A DNA stretch of 64,000 bases from the NCBI RefSeq assembly GCF_027912835.1, contig NZ_CP115768.1:248001-312000 (forward strand), read 5' to 3'. Each line of letters starts with the position of its first letter. Position 1 is the stretch's first letter. Made by a program: the position numbers and the translations under genes. Under the pieces are notes generated by a model, which was not told where the DNA came from, ran no database searches, and saw nothing but the letters and a program-made list of their open reading frames with translations. Of the stretch, positions 1 to 7,876 are shown one piece after another. The DNA is from Paracoccus sediminicola. Its GTDB lineage: Bacteria > Pseudomonadota > Alphaproteobacteria > Rhodobacterales > Rhodobacteraceae.

Positions 1-1199
1 CGCTGAAGAAAGCCAAGACCACGAACCCGCTCATCCTGCTCGATGAAATCGACAAGATGGGGCAGGATTTCCGTGGCGACCCGGCAAGCGCGATGCTGGA
101 GGTTCTGGACCCGGAACAGAACTCGACCTTCGTGGACCACTATCTGGAAGTGGAATACGATCTGTCGAACGTGATGTTCCTGACCACGGCCAACAGCTAC
201 AACATGCCCGGACCGCTTCTTGACCGGATGGAGATTATCCCGCTCGCTGGCTATACCGAGGATGAAAAGCGCGAGATCGCGCGCCAGCATCTGCTGCCGA
301 AGCAGATCAAGGCGAACGGGCTGCGCAAGGGCGAATTCTCGGTTTCTGACGACGCGCTGACCCATGTCATCCGCTATTACACGCGGGAAGCCGGGGTGCG
401 CTCGCTGGAACGCGAGATTGCGAAACTGGCGCGGAAGGCCGTGACCGAGATCCTCAAGGGTGGGACCAAGACCGTCGAGGTCGGCCCCGAGAAGGTCGAG
501 GAATATCTCGGCGTTCGCCGTCACCGCTATGGTCTGGCCGAGAAAGAGGATCAGGTCGGGGTCGTCACCGGGCTGGCATGGACCTCTGTCGGCGGGGATC
601 TGTTGCAGATCGAAGCGCTTCGCCTGCCGGGCAAGGGGCGCATGAAGACAACGGGGAAACTCGGCGATGTGATGAAGGAATCCATCGACGCGGCGTCCTC
701 CTTCGTGCGCTCGGTCGCGCCGGAGCTTGGCATCAAGCCGCCGGAATTCGACAAGCGCGACATCCATGTCCACGTGCCCGAGGGCGCGACGCCAAAGGAT
801 GGTCCGTCTGCGGGTCTGGCGATGGTGACTTCGGTCGTGTCGGTGATGACCGGCATCCCGGTGCGCAAGGATATCGCCATGACCGGCGAGGTGACGCTGC
901 GCGGGAATGCGCTTGCCATTGGCGGGCTGAAGGAAAAGCTTCTTGCAGCGCTGCGGGGCGGCATCAAGACTGTGCTGATCCCCGAGGACAATGCCAAGGA
1001 TCTCGCCGAGATCCCTGACAATGTGAAAGAGGGGCTGGAGATCATTCCGGTGTCGAATGTTCGAGAGGTGCTGCGCCACGCGCTGGTTCGGATGCCCGAT
1101 CCGGTGGAGTGGGACGAGGCTGCCGAGGAAGCTGCCGAAGCCGCCCGCCAGGCTGCCGCGCGCGATGGCCATAGAGGTGCGGCGCCGACCGCGCATTGA
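1..1199 (+). CDS. lon: Lon protease, C-terminal part (5' end outside window)
   Basis: This is the C-terminal half of the ATP-dependent cytoplasmic protease Lon, which degrades misfolded and regulatory proteins. The frame is open from base 3 and the first residues seen are the AAA+ Walker B region ([10 protein letters not shown]). About 398 residues are present; full Lon is usually near 800. The proteolytic dyad is intact: Ser in DGPSAGLA (codon 807-809) and Lys in GGLKEK (codon 936-938), with the 43-residue spacing seen in E. coli Lon (S679/K722). The tail after the protease domain is Ala/Glu-rich. A strong hairpin follows directly. The Lon cofactor gene hspQ lies about 1.3 kb downstream on the other strand. 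Confidence 0.97.
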   Translation, partial: LKKAKTTNPLILLDEIDKMGQDFRGDPASAMLEVLDPEQNSTFVDHYLEVEYDLSNVMFLTTANSYNMPGPLLDRMEIIPLAGYTEDEKREIARQHLLPKQIKANGLRKGEFSVSDDALTHVIRYYTREAGVRSLEREIAKLARKAVTEILKGGTKTVEVGPEKVEEYLGVRRHRYGLAEKEDQVGVVTGLAWTSVGGDLLQIEALRLPGKGRMKTTGKLGDVMKESIDAASSFVRSVAPELGIKPPEFDKRDIHVHVPEGATPKDGPSAGLAMVTSVVSVMTGIPVRKDIAMTGEVTLRGNALAIGGLKEKLLAALRGGIKTVLIPEDNAKDLAEIPDNVKEGLEIIPVSNVREVLRHALVRMPDPVEWDEAAEEAAEAARQAAARDGHRGAAPTAH

Positions 1200-1210
1200 T
1201 CGCTGAAAAG

Positions 1211-1240
1211 CAAGAGGCGCGGCGTAATCCGCGCCTCTTG
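1211..1240 (+). terminator. Hairpin terminator after lon
   Basis: A perfect 12-bp inverted repeat (1211-1222 with 1229-1240, 6-nt loop) starts 11 bases after the lon stop codon. The 3' side is followed by ATTCTG, only weakly T-rich, so the role is inferred from position and stem strength. Confidence 0.8.
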
Positions 1241-1308
1241 ATTCTGTGCCGCCAATGGGGCTGAAACCCCTTGCGCAGCACGGTGGCGGCGGCTATCTAG
1301 CCCCCCAC

Positions 1309-1383
1309 GGGTGATTAGCTCAGCGGTAGAGCGCTTCGTTCACATCGAAGATGTCAGCGGTTCAAATCCGTTATCACCCACCA
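1309..1383 (+). tRNA. tRNA-Val(CAC)
   Basis: The sequence folds as a standard 72-nt cloverleaf plus encoded CCA. The acceptor stem is GGGTGAT/ATCACCC with discriminator A at 1380 and CCA at 1381-1383. The D arm is GCTC/GAGC. The anticodon stem is CTTCG/CGAAG with loop TTCACAT, giving anticodon CAC (valine, codon GUG). The T arm is AGCGG-TTCAAAT-CCGTT. It stands alone between lon and its terminator on one side and the convergent KamA-like gene on the other. I did not identify a clear promoter; read-through past the lon hairpin is possible. Confidence 0.96.
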
Positions 1384-1390
1384 TCATTCC

Positions 1391-1424
1391 GAAAGGCGCC
1401 GGCGGTTCCGCCCCGGCGCCTTTC
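1391..1424 (+). terminator. Hairpin terminator between tRNA-Val and the KamA-like gene
   Basis: A perfect 12-bp stem (GAAAGGCGCCGG at 1391-1402 with CCGGCGCCTTTC at 1413-1424). It carries an A run on one side and a T run on the other, so it can stop the tRNA transcript and, in the other direction, the leftward gene ending at 1438. Confidence 0.8.
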
Positions 1425-1437
1425 CTGTTGCGCGCGA

Positions 1438-2469
1438 TCAGGCGCGGCTGATGTCGTGATATTCGTGGATGCGGCCCTGCCAGTCGCGGATCTTCCAGCG
1501 TCCCGGCCCGTCCCGCATCACCGCCGAGGAATCGAGCGGCACCTTGCCGTGACCGCCCGGCAGATCGAGCACATAGCTGGGAATGGCAACCCCCGAGAGA
1601 TGCCCGCGCAATTGCTCAACGATGGCCAGACCTTCGTCTATGGTCGTGCGGAAATGGCCCGTCCCTCGTGCCAGATCACAGTGATGCAGATAATAGGGTG
1701 TGACGCGAAGCGCGGTCAGCGCGCGGAACAGACGGGCGAGCAGCGCCGCATCGTCGTTCACACCGCGCAGCAGCACCGTCTGAGAAAGAAGCGCAATCCC
1801 GGCATCGGCCAGCGCGGTGATCGCTTCCCGCGCCTCGGGCGTCAGCTCGTCGGGATGATTGCTGTGGATCACCACAAAGATCGCCCGCCGACCGCGCAGC
1901 ACGGGCAGCAAGGGCGCGATGCGTTGCGGCGCGACGACCGGAACGCGGCTGTGAAACCGGATGATTTCGACATGGGGCATCGCGCTCAGCCGGGTCAGCA
2001 CCTCATCGAGTCGCCGGGGCGAAAGCGTCATCGGATCGCCGCCGGTAAGGATGACCTCGCGGATCGCAGGATGCGCGGCGATGTAATTCAGTGCGGCATC
2101 CAACTTTGCGTGGGGCAGGGGACCGGCGGCGCCGACCACCTCGCGCCGGAAACAGAAGCGGCAGTAGACATCGCAGCTTTGGGTGACATGCAGGATCACC
2201 CGGTCGGGATAGCGATGGGTCAGGCCGGCGACCGGGCTATGCGCCGCGTCACCGATCGGGTCGGCCAGTTCTTCGGGGCGGGTCTGCAATTCGCGCGGAT
2301 CGGGAACGAATTGCGCGGCGATGCCGGGGCTCGCCTGCTGCATCGGCGGGGTGATGCGGATGCGGAAGTCCTGCTCGACCCGGTCGAGGCGGTCCCTATC
2401 CGCCATGTCGGCGAGACCGGCAGAGATAAGATCGTCGACCGAGATCAGGGCAGAGGCGGTGCGTGTCAT
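1438..2469 (-). CDS. Lysine 2,3-aminomutase-family radical SAM protein (EpmB-like size)
   Basis: A radical S-adenosylmethionine enzyme of the lysine 2,3-aminomutase/KamA family, 343 residues. The [4Fe-4S] cluster cysteines are at residues 99, 103 and 106 (CDVYCRFC), followed by FRREVVG; LTGGDPM further on fits the SAM-binding region. At this length it matches EpmB, the enzyme that makes (R)-beta-lysine for elongation factor P, better than catabolic lysine aminomutases, which are over 400 residues. Neither efp nor epmA is in the window, so the substrate is not fixed by context. It starts 33 bases after hspQ ends on the same strand and is probably co-transcribed with it. Confidence 0.85.
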   Translation of the reverse strand: MTRTASALISVDDLISAGLADMADRDRLDRVEQDFRIRITPPMQQASPGIAAQFVPDPRELQTRPEELADPIGDAAHSPVAGLTHRYPDRVILHVTQSCDVYCRFCFRREVVGAAGPLPHAKLDAALNYIAAHPAIREVILTGGDPMTLSPRRLDEVLTRLSAMPHVEIIRFHSRVPVVAPQRIAPLLPVLRGRRAIFVVIHSNHPDELTPEAREAITALADAGIALLSQTVLLRGVNDDAALLARLFRALTALRVTPYYLHHCDLARGTGHFRTTIDEGLAIVEQLRGHLSGVAIPSYVLDLPGGHGKVPLDSSAVMRDGPGRWKIRDWQGRIHEYHDISRA

Positions 2470-2502
2470 GAGGCCAAAGCGTCGCGCAGGCGTCCGCAGA
2501 GC

Positions 2503-2829
2503 CTAGTTCAGCGCTGCCTGAAGCGGATAATACCCATCCTCGAACTCGCCGAAAATATCGTCCAGCTCGGGGTGTTCGACCGGCTCGCCCGAACTGTCAG
2601 GCACCAGGTTCTGCTCGGACACATAGGCGACATAATAGGTCGCCTCTGTCTCGGCATAGAGATGATAGAAGGGCTGATCCTTACTCGGGCGGCTATCCTC
2701 GGGAATCGACTCGTACCACTCGTCCGAGTTGGCGAATTTCGGGTCGATGTCAAAGACCACCCCGCGGAACGGGTGCAGCCTGTGCCGCACCACCTGCCCA
2801 ATCATGAATTTCGCCGTTCGCAGTTCCAT
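2503..2829 (-). CDS. hspQ: Heat shock protein HspQ (YccV-like)
   Basis: A 108-residue protein of the HspQ/YccV family (hemimethylated-DNA-binding fold). Recognisable segments are KFMIGQVVRHRLHPFRGVVFDIDP at the N-terminus (residues 7-30, quoted in parts: VVRHRLHPFRG and VVFDIDP) and YHLYAETE followed by YVSEQNLV. In E. coli HspQ affects DnaA stability and acts as a specificity factor for Lon; here the lon gene is 1.3 kb away. It is the first gene of a probable leftward pair with the KamA-like gene (33-base gap). A heat-shock promoter upstream was not clearly recognisable. Confidence 0.93.
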   Translation of the reverse strand: MELRTAKFMIGQVVRHRLHPFRGVVFDIDPKFANSDEWYESIPEDSRPSKDQPFYHLYAETEATYYVAYVSEQNLVPDSSGEPVEHPELDDIFGEFEDGYYPLQAALN

Positions 2830-2945
2830 CCAACACCTCTGTCGAATTGGGACGGTTTACGCTTTTGGCGGCGTACTGTCTATGGATAGGTTGATTTGAC
2901 GCTGGGTCAGCGGCGCGCGGTTCGCGCAGCGCAGACCCTCTGGCG

Positions 2946-4316
2946 TCAGGCCCGTGCTTCGTCTTCGGCCACGACCTCGGCGGTGTCGCGCCGCGCCTCT
3001 TCACGGGTCTCGGCGCCATCTCCGGCCTCGACCAGATCGCGTGCCTCTTCCTCGTCCTCATCCTCGAGTGCCGGCGGCGCTTCGCCCGCCAGGAAGTTGC
3101 CCAGCTTTTCCAGTCCCGGAATATGGTCGGCGATCACCTTCAGCACGACCAGCATCGGCACGGCGACAACCATGCCCAGCACCGACCACAGCCAGGCCCA
3201 GAGCGCGACCGTGGTAAACACGACCACCGTGTTCAGTTGCAGGCGACGCGAGACGAAATAGGGGGTGATGAGCTGCCCTTCAAGCGCGGTGAAGCCGAAA
3301 TAGCTCGCCGCCACCATCAGCGGGGTATAGATGTCGTCAAAGCTTATCAGCGCCACGACGAAGGCTGCCGCCACACCGCTGACCGCGCCCAGATAGGGGA
3401 TGAAGTTCAGGATGAACGCCGCGACGCCCCACAGCATCGGCTGGGGCATTTCCCAGAACCACATGGCCAGCCCGATGCAAACCCCGAGACCGGCATTGAT
3501 GATCGTGATCGCGCCCAGATACGAGCCCAGCGCGGATTCGATCTCGCGCATCGCCATATAGGCCGCACGCTTGTCGCGCAGTGAATCGAAACTCTGCACG
3601 ACTTTCAGGTAAAGCAGGTCGCCCGATGCCAGCAAAAAGAACAGCAGGAAAAGGGTGAACACGATCTGGCCGGCGACGGCCGGTCCGGCCGATGCCATCG
3701 TTTGCAGTGTCGAGGCCTCTTCCGTGTCGACATTGACTGTAATTTCCTGATTGCTGCCTTCGCCCTCCTCCTCGGCGCTGGCTTCGACTACGGTGCTGGC
3801 TGCCGTCGATGCCTCGCCGGGCGGGGCGACCGGGGGCGGCGTGGTTTCTTCGCCGGTGTTTTCCGCGGCGTCGGTGGCTTCATCGCCATTCGTCACCTCG
3901 TCGATCTTCGCCGCAGCCTCTTCAAGCGGCCGCATGCTTTCGCGCAGCGTGCCGACCCGATCCTCAAGGCGCTGCGTGATGCGGGGGCTGTCCTCGACGA
4001 TATCGCTGATCGGTCCCGATATGAAAAAGCCGAGAACCCCGACCACCACGACCATGCCGATAGTGACGATCGCCGCGGATATCCCGGCCCCGAGCCCGAT
4101 CTTGCCCAGCATTCTGCGGAAGGGGACGAAGACGAAGAACAGAAGGATGCCCAACGTCACCGGCATCAGGAAGGCCGCGGCAGAGGTGATGAAGTTGAAA
4201 AGCAGGATCAGGAAGATCCCGACCACCGCCCAACCCGGCACTCCGCGCGTTTGAGCTTCCGTTTTCTCGGCGGATGGGAAGCGATATTCGGTCGCGTAGT
4301 GCGGCTTGCGCGGCAT
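2946..4316 (-). CDS. AI-2E family transporter (TqsA/PerM-like permease)
   Basis: A 456-residue inner-membrane protein of the AI-2E exporter-like superfamily. Two hydrophobic helices lie near the N-terminus (residues 29-80) and a larger block of helices follows from about 215 to 395, including the FILNFIPYLGAVSG-type motif and LEGQLITPYFVSRR typical of the family. Between the two blocks, residues about 140-215 form an unusual low-complexity segment rich in Glu, Ala, Thr and Pro. The last 50 residues are a very acidic then mixed-charge tail. Family members export diverse small molecules or ions, so the substrate cannot be named. The gene stands alone. Confidence 0.88.
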   Translation of the reverse strand: MPRKPHYATEYRFPSAEKTEAQTRGVPGWAVVGIFLILLFNFITSAAAFLMPVTLGILLFFVFVPFRRMLGKIGLGAGISAAIVTIGMVVVVGVLGFFISGPISDIVEDSPRITQRLEDRVGTLRESMRPLEEAAAKIDEVTNGDEATDAAENTGEETTPPPVAPPGEASTAASTVVEASAEEEGEGSNQEITVNVDTEEASTLQTMASAGPAVAGQIVFTLFLLFFLLASGDLLYLKVVQSFDSLRDKRAAYMAMREIESALGSYLGAITIINAGLGVCIGLAMWFWEMPQPMLWGVAAFILNFIPYLGAVSGVAAAFVVALISFDDIYTPLMVAASYFGFTALEGQLITPYFVSRRLQLNTVVVFTTVALWAWLWSVLGMVVAVPMLVVLKVIADHIPGLEKLGNFLAGEAPPALEDEDEEEARDLVEAGDGAETREEARRDTAEVVAEDEARA

Positions 4317-4359
4317 GTAAGACTCCGTCTGGACAAGTTACTGGCCAACCCTAACGCCG

Positions 4360-4389
4360 GACGCGGCGCGAAGGGTTCCGCGCCGCGTC
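4360..4389 (-). terminator. Hairpin after the carboxynorspermidine dehydrogenase gene
   Basis: A perfect 11-bp stem (4360-4370 with 4379-4389, 8-nt loop) between two leftward genes. It lies 45 bases past the stop codon at 4434. There is no T run on the leftward exit side, so termination is inferred from stem strength only. Confidence 0.6.
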
Positions 4390-4433
4390 AAGATAATGCG
4401 GTCGATTTATGTTAAACCTCAGACAGATATGCC

Positions 4434-5660
4434 TCAGATCGGATGATCGCCCTCAGCGTCGATCACTCGCGAGGGCAGCCCCATCTCGCCCAGAAGTTCG
4501 AGGAAGGGGCGGGCAGGCAGGTCTTCGACATTGGCCATGCGCTTCACATCCCAATCCCCGCGGGCGATCAGGATCGCCGCCGCAACCGGCGGGACGCCAG
4601 CGGTATAGCTGATGCCCTGACTGCCGACCTCATTATACGCGTCCTTATGATCCGAGACATTATAGATGAACACCTCGGCCTCCTTCCCGTCGCGCTTGCC
4701 CTTGACCAGATCCCCGATGCAGGTCTTGCCCGTATAATCCGGAGCGAGGCTGGACGGATCGGGCAGCACGGCCTTGACCACCTTGAGCGGCACGACCTCC
4801 TGTCCCTCGGCGGTTGTCACGGGCTGTTCCGACAGCAGGCCGAGCGATTTCAGCACGGTGAACACGTTGATGTAATGCGCGCCGAACCCCATCCAGAAAC
4901 GCACATCGGCATCTGCGTAGCGCGCCGAGAGGCTGTGCACCTCGTCATGGCCCGACAGATAGGCGGTCTGCTTGCCGACGACAGGCAGATCCCATTCGCG
5001 CCCGACCTCGAACATCTTGTTTTCCTGCCAGGCGCCGTCCTGCCAGGAATAGACCGTGCCGGTGAATTCACGGAAATTGATTTCCGGGTCGAAATTCGTG
5101 GCGAAATAACGTCCGTGGCTGCCGGCATTGATGTCGACGATGTCGATCGAGGTGATCTCGTCGAAATATTCCTCCTCAGCGAGCTTGGCATAGGCATTCA
5201 CGACACCCGGATCGAAGCCCGCGCCAAGCACGGCGGTCATGCCGGCTTTCGCGACCGCATCGCGCCGCTTCCATTCGTAATTGCCATACCAGGGCGGGGT
5301 CTCGCAGATCTTGTCCGGCTCTTCGTGAATGGCGGTGTCGATATAGGCGCATTGCGTGTCGATACAGGCCTGAAGGACAGTCATGTTGATGAAGGCGGAA
5401 CCGACATTGATGCATATCGCGGCCTCGGTTTCGCGGATCAGATCGGCCACCGCCTCAGAGTTCATCGCGTCGATCTCGTGGCTGGCGAAATCCATCTCGT
5501 GACCTTTTTCGCGCAGCGAGGCGACGATGTCGTCCGCCTTGGAGCGGGTGCGCGAGGCGATATGAAGCGTGCCGAACTCGCCCGCCCATTGCGCGGCCTT
5601 GTGCGCGGTCACGCGGGCGACGCCGCCGGCGCCGATGATGAGAAGGTTCTTGGTCAACAT
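4434..5660 (-). CDS. Carboxynorspermidine/carboxyspermidine dehydrogenase (saccharopine dehydrogenase family)
   Basis: A 408-residue NAD(P)H-dependent enzyme of the saccharopine dehydrogenase family. The N-terminus is a Rossmann nucleotide-binding motif (LLIIGAGGVARVTAHKAA). The internal segment GAGFDPGVVNAYAKLA is typical of carboxynorspermidine dehydrogenase. Such enzymes condense a diamine with aspartate semialdehyde to make carboxy(nor)spermidine, which the decarboxylase encoded immediately upstream converts to the triamine. The gap between the two genes is only 14 bases, so this is a two-gene polyamine operon. Whether spermidine or norspermidine is made cannot be read from sequence. A lysine-pathway saccharopine dehydrogenase is the main alternative but fits the context less well. 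Confidence 0.92.
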   Translation of the reverse strand: MLTKNLLIIGAGGVARVTAHKAAQWAGEFGTLHIASRTRSKADDIVASLREKGHEMDFASHEIDAMNSEAVADLIRETEAAICINVGSAFINMTVLQACIDTQCAYIDTAIHEEPDKICETPPWYGNYEWKRRDAVAKAGMTAVLGAGFDPGVVNAYAKLAEEEYFDEITSIDIVDINAGSHGRYFATNFDPEINFREFTGTVYSWQDGAWQENKMFEVGREWDLPVVGKQTAYLSGHDEVHSLSARYADADVRFWMGFGAHYINVFTVLKSLGLLSEQPVTTAEGQEVVPLKVVKAVLPDPSSLAPDYTGKTCIGDLVKGKRDGKEAEVFIYNVSDHKDAYNEVGSQGISYTAGVPPVAAAILIARGDWDVKRMANVEDLPARPFLELLGEMGLPSRVIDAEGDHPI

Positions 5661-5674
5661 TTCCCCCTTCGGTG

Positions 5675-6772
5675 TCAGGACAGGCTGTCCCGGTAATCGT
5701 CATAGGTGAAGTCGCGGACGAGCCGGATCGTTCCGTCTTCGTCGCGAATGGCGATGGTGGGCATGTTCACCCCGTTGAACCAGTTCTTCTTCACCATCGT
5801 ATAGCCCGCGGCATCGGCGATGCTGATCCGATCGCCGATTTCCAGAGGTCGATCGAACTGCGCGTCGCCGAAAATATCGCCTGCCAGGCAGGTTTTGCCG
5901 GCGATCTGATAGGCGTGGCTGCCGGTCATGGGCAGCTTTGCCGTCTCGCGATAGATCAGCAGGTCGAGCATATGCGCCTCGATGCTGGAATCGACGATGG
6001 CGACCTTCTTGCCGTTATCGATGATGTCCAGAACGCTGACTTCCAGGCTGGCCGAGCGGGTGATGCTGGCCTCGCCCGGTTCCAGATAGACCTGCACGCC
6101 GAGGCTGTCGCTGAAGGCTTTCAGCCGGTCGGCCAGCCGGTCCAGAGGGTAATCCTCGCCGGTGAAATGGATGCCGCCGCCAAGCGAGACCCAATCGAGC
6201 CGCTTCAGGAAATCGCCGAACTCCCGCTCGATCCGGTCGAGCTGGGTCGAGAACAGATCGAAATCGTCATTCTCGCAGTTATAGTGGATCATCACGCCGG
6301 AAATGCGCCCCTCGGCCTGTTCCAGCCGTGCCATGTCCCATTCCCCGAGCCGAGAGAAGGGGCGGGCAGGGTCCGCCAGATCGAAGCCAGAGGTCGAGAA
6401 GCGCGGGTTCAGTCGCAGCCCGCGTTCGATATGGCCGGCTTTGTCGGCAAAACGGTCGAGCTGGGTCAGCGAATTGAAGATGATCTTGTCGGCATAACCG
6501 ATCGCCTCGTCGATCTCGTGATCCGACCATGCGACGGAATAGGCGTGGGTTTCCTTGCCGAATTTCTCACGTCCCAGCCGCAGCTCGAACAGCGAGGAAG
6601 ACGTCGTGCCGTCCATATAGCCCCGCATCAGATCGAAAGCCGACCAGGTGGCAAAACATTTCAGCGCCAGCAGAGCCTTCGCGCCCGAGGCCTCGCGCAG
6701 CTTCGCGACGATCTCCATGTTCCGGCGCAGCGCTGCCATATCCATGAGATAATAGGGCGTCGGTAGTGTCAT
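5675..6772 (-). CDS. nspC: Carboxynorspermidine decarboxylase
   Basis: A PLP-dependent decarboxylase of the alanine racemase-like fold, 365 residues from the chosen start. The PLP lysine is in LLALKCFATWS (Lys38), and the glycine loop is SLGGGIHFTGEDYPL. It removes CO2 from carboxynorspermidine or carboxyspermidine, the last step of the aspartate-semialdehyde-dependent triamine pathway. The frame is open upstream to 6919, but ATG at 6772 is preceded by a GGGGGA ribosome-binding sequence and gives the family N-terminus (MTLPTPYYLMD). It is first in an operon with the dehydrogenase 14 bases downstream. The 260 bases upstream hold no gene and presumably carry the promoter. Confidence 0.94.
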   Translation of the reverse strand: MTLPTPYYLMDMAALRRNMEIVAKLREASGAKALLALKCFATWSAFDLMRGYMDGTTSSSLFELRLGREKFGKETHAYSVAWSDHEIDEAIGYADKIIFNSLTQLDRFADKAGHIERGLRLNPRFSTSGFDLADPARPFSRLGEWDMARLEQAEGRISGVMIHYNCENDDFDLFSTQLDRIEREFGDFLKRLDWVSLGGGIHFTGEDYPLDRLADRLKAFSDSLGVQVYLEPGEASITRSASLEVSVLDIIDNGKKVAIVDSSIEAHMLDLLIYRETAKLPMTGSHAYQIAGKTCLAGDIFGDAQFDRPLEIGDRISIADAAGYTMVKKNWFNGVNMPTIAIRDEDGTIRLVRDFTYDDYRDSLS

Positions 6773-7032
6773 GCGTCCCCCGCGTCGCTGAAGGCGAAGA
6801 TCTGTCGAAGGCGGAGATATATCGCCCGGAGAATGGTTTCGCAAGGAAGCGTGACGCGAGGGTGAAGGCGGCATCCGAGGGGCAGAGTCAACGGTCGTGC
6901 CTGATATGTTACGCGCCAAGCGGGCGCAGACAATGTTTCTTGCGCGGTATCACATGCCGGCAGGCAGTGGGTTTCCGCGCGGCGCCCGGCTCGGGGTGCT
7001 CAACCGGCAGCAGGCGCGCGGTCGTCAAAGGC

Positions 7033-7536
7033 TCAGTCGGCCGGCGAGTTGGGCTTCGGCGTTGCGGTTGGGTCGGCCGGAACGGTGAACGCCACGAAAT
7101 TCCGTCCATTTTCGCGGAAATACACCAGCGACTGCGTCAGGTGGCCGATCAGGAACCAGCCGAACCCACCCTCCGGAAAGCTGGCCGGTTCGGGTGCCTC
7201 GGACGAAAGGCAGGCGCCGGGCAGCAGCCCGCCATTGTCGCTGACCGAACAGGCCAGCCCCTCTGCCCGGGCAACGACGCTGACATGCACCAGTGGTTCC
7301 GAGTCGTGATATGCGGCACGGCCATGCTGCGCCACATTGTTCAAAAGCTCGGCCAGAACCAGCTCGCTGCGGCCCATGAGATCGGTCGAGATATGCGGCC
7401 CGAGCCGGTCGCTCATCGCGATAAGCGTCTCGCGGACCGCAGCAGGCCGTGCCCGAAAACCGCGGCTGAACATGGCCTGGCTGCGCGAGGCCGGGGTGGC
7501 GCCAGGACCGAGCGGCTGACCATGTCCCAGGATCAT
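7033..7536 (-). CDS. RsbW-like ATP-binding anti-sigma factor (HATPase_c_2)
   Basis: A 167-residue GHKL-fold kinase of the RsbW/SpoIIAB type. The N box is ELVLAELLNNVAQHG (about residues 59-73), the G1 motif is VSDNGG, and a glycine-containing lid (EGGFGWFLI) follows. In partner-switching systems such proteins hold a sigma factor inactive and phosphorylate a STAS antagonist. The STAS gene lies directly upstream and overlaps it by four bases (ATGA), so the two are translationally coupled. No sigma factor, PP2C phosphatase or receiver protein is encoded nearby, so the target is unknown. The Pro-rich C-terminal tail is non-conserved. Confidence 0.88.
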   Translation of the reverse strand: MILGHGQPLGPGATPASRSQAMFSRGFRARPAAVRETLIAMSDRLGPHISTDLMGRSELVLAELLNNVAQHGRAAYHDSEPLVHVSVVARAEGLACSVSDNGGLLPGACLSSEAPEPASFPEGGFGWFLIGHLTQSLVYFRENGRNFVAFTVPADPTATPKPNSPAD

Positions 7537-7859
7537 GCGCCCCCGCCTTCTGCCGCGGGAAGGATGTCGAAGACCTGATCCATCCGGGTCAGTCGAAACA
7601 CGCGTTCCACATTCGGCGTCAGCCCGCGCAGCATCATCTTCCGCCCGGCAGGCAGTGCTTTTTTCAGCGCGATCACCGCGCCGAGGCCAGAGCTGTCCAG
7701 AAACTCTACCGCTGCGAGATCCAGCAGGACATCCGGCCCGTTCGCCGCCACATGCGGGCGGACCTTGTCCTTGAACTGGCCCGCGATCGCCGCATCAAGC
7801 CGTCGCTCTGCCATGCAGATCAGGATCTGGTCGGCGTCTTCCTGCACGGTGATGTTCAT
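7533..7859 (-). CDS. STAS-domain anti-anti-sigma factor (RsbV-like)
   Basis: A 108-residue single STAS domain. The phospho-acceptor motif VEFLDSSGLGAV has serines at residues 56 and 57. The family role is to bind the partner anti-sigma factor when unphosphorylated and so free the sigma factor. The frame is open upstream to 7964, but ATG at 7859 gives a normal STAS N-terminus (MNITVQED). The stop codon overlaps the start of the RsbW-like gene. The divergent esterase frame begins within about 20 to 140 bases, so the promoter region is compact. Confidence 0.88.
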   Translation of the reverse strand: MNITVQEDADQILICMAERRLDAAIAGQFKDKVRPHVAANGPDVLLDLAAVEFLDSSGLGAVIALKKALPAGRKMMLRGLTPNVERVFRLTRMDQVFDILPAAEGGGA

Positions 7860-7876
7860 ATCGCCTCGTCTCGCTC

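Noticed and set aside
1309..1383. tRNA-Val as an island attachment site
   Set aside because: The genes on both sides are core genes and no repeat of the tRNA 3' end was noticed in the neighbourhood.
1351..2889. A 512-codon plus-strand frame opposite the KamA-like gene and hspQ
   Set aside because: It starts inside the tRNA and is a mirror of two recognised genes.
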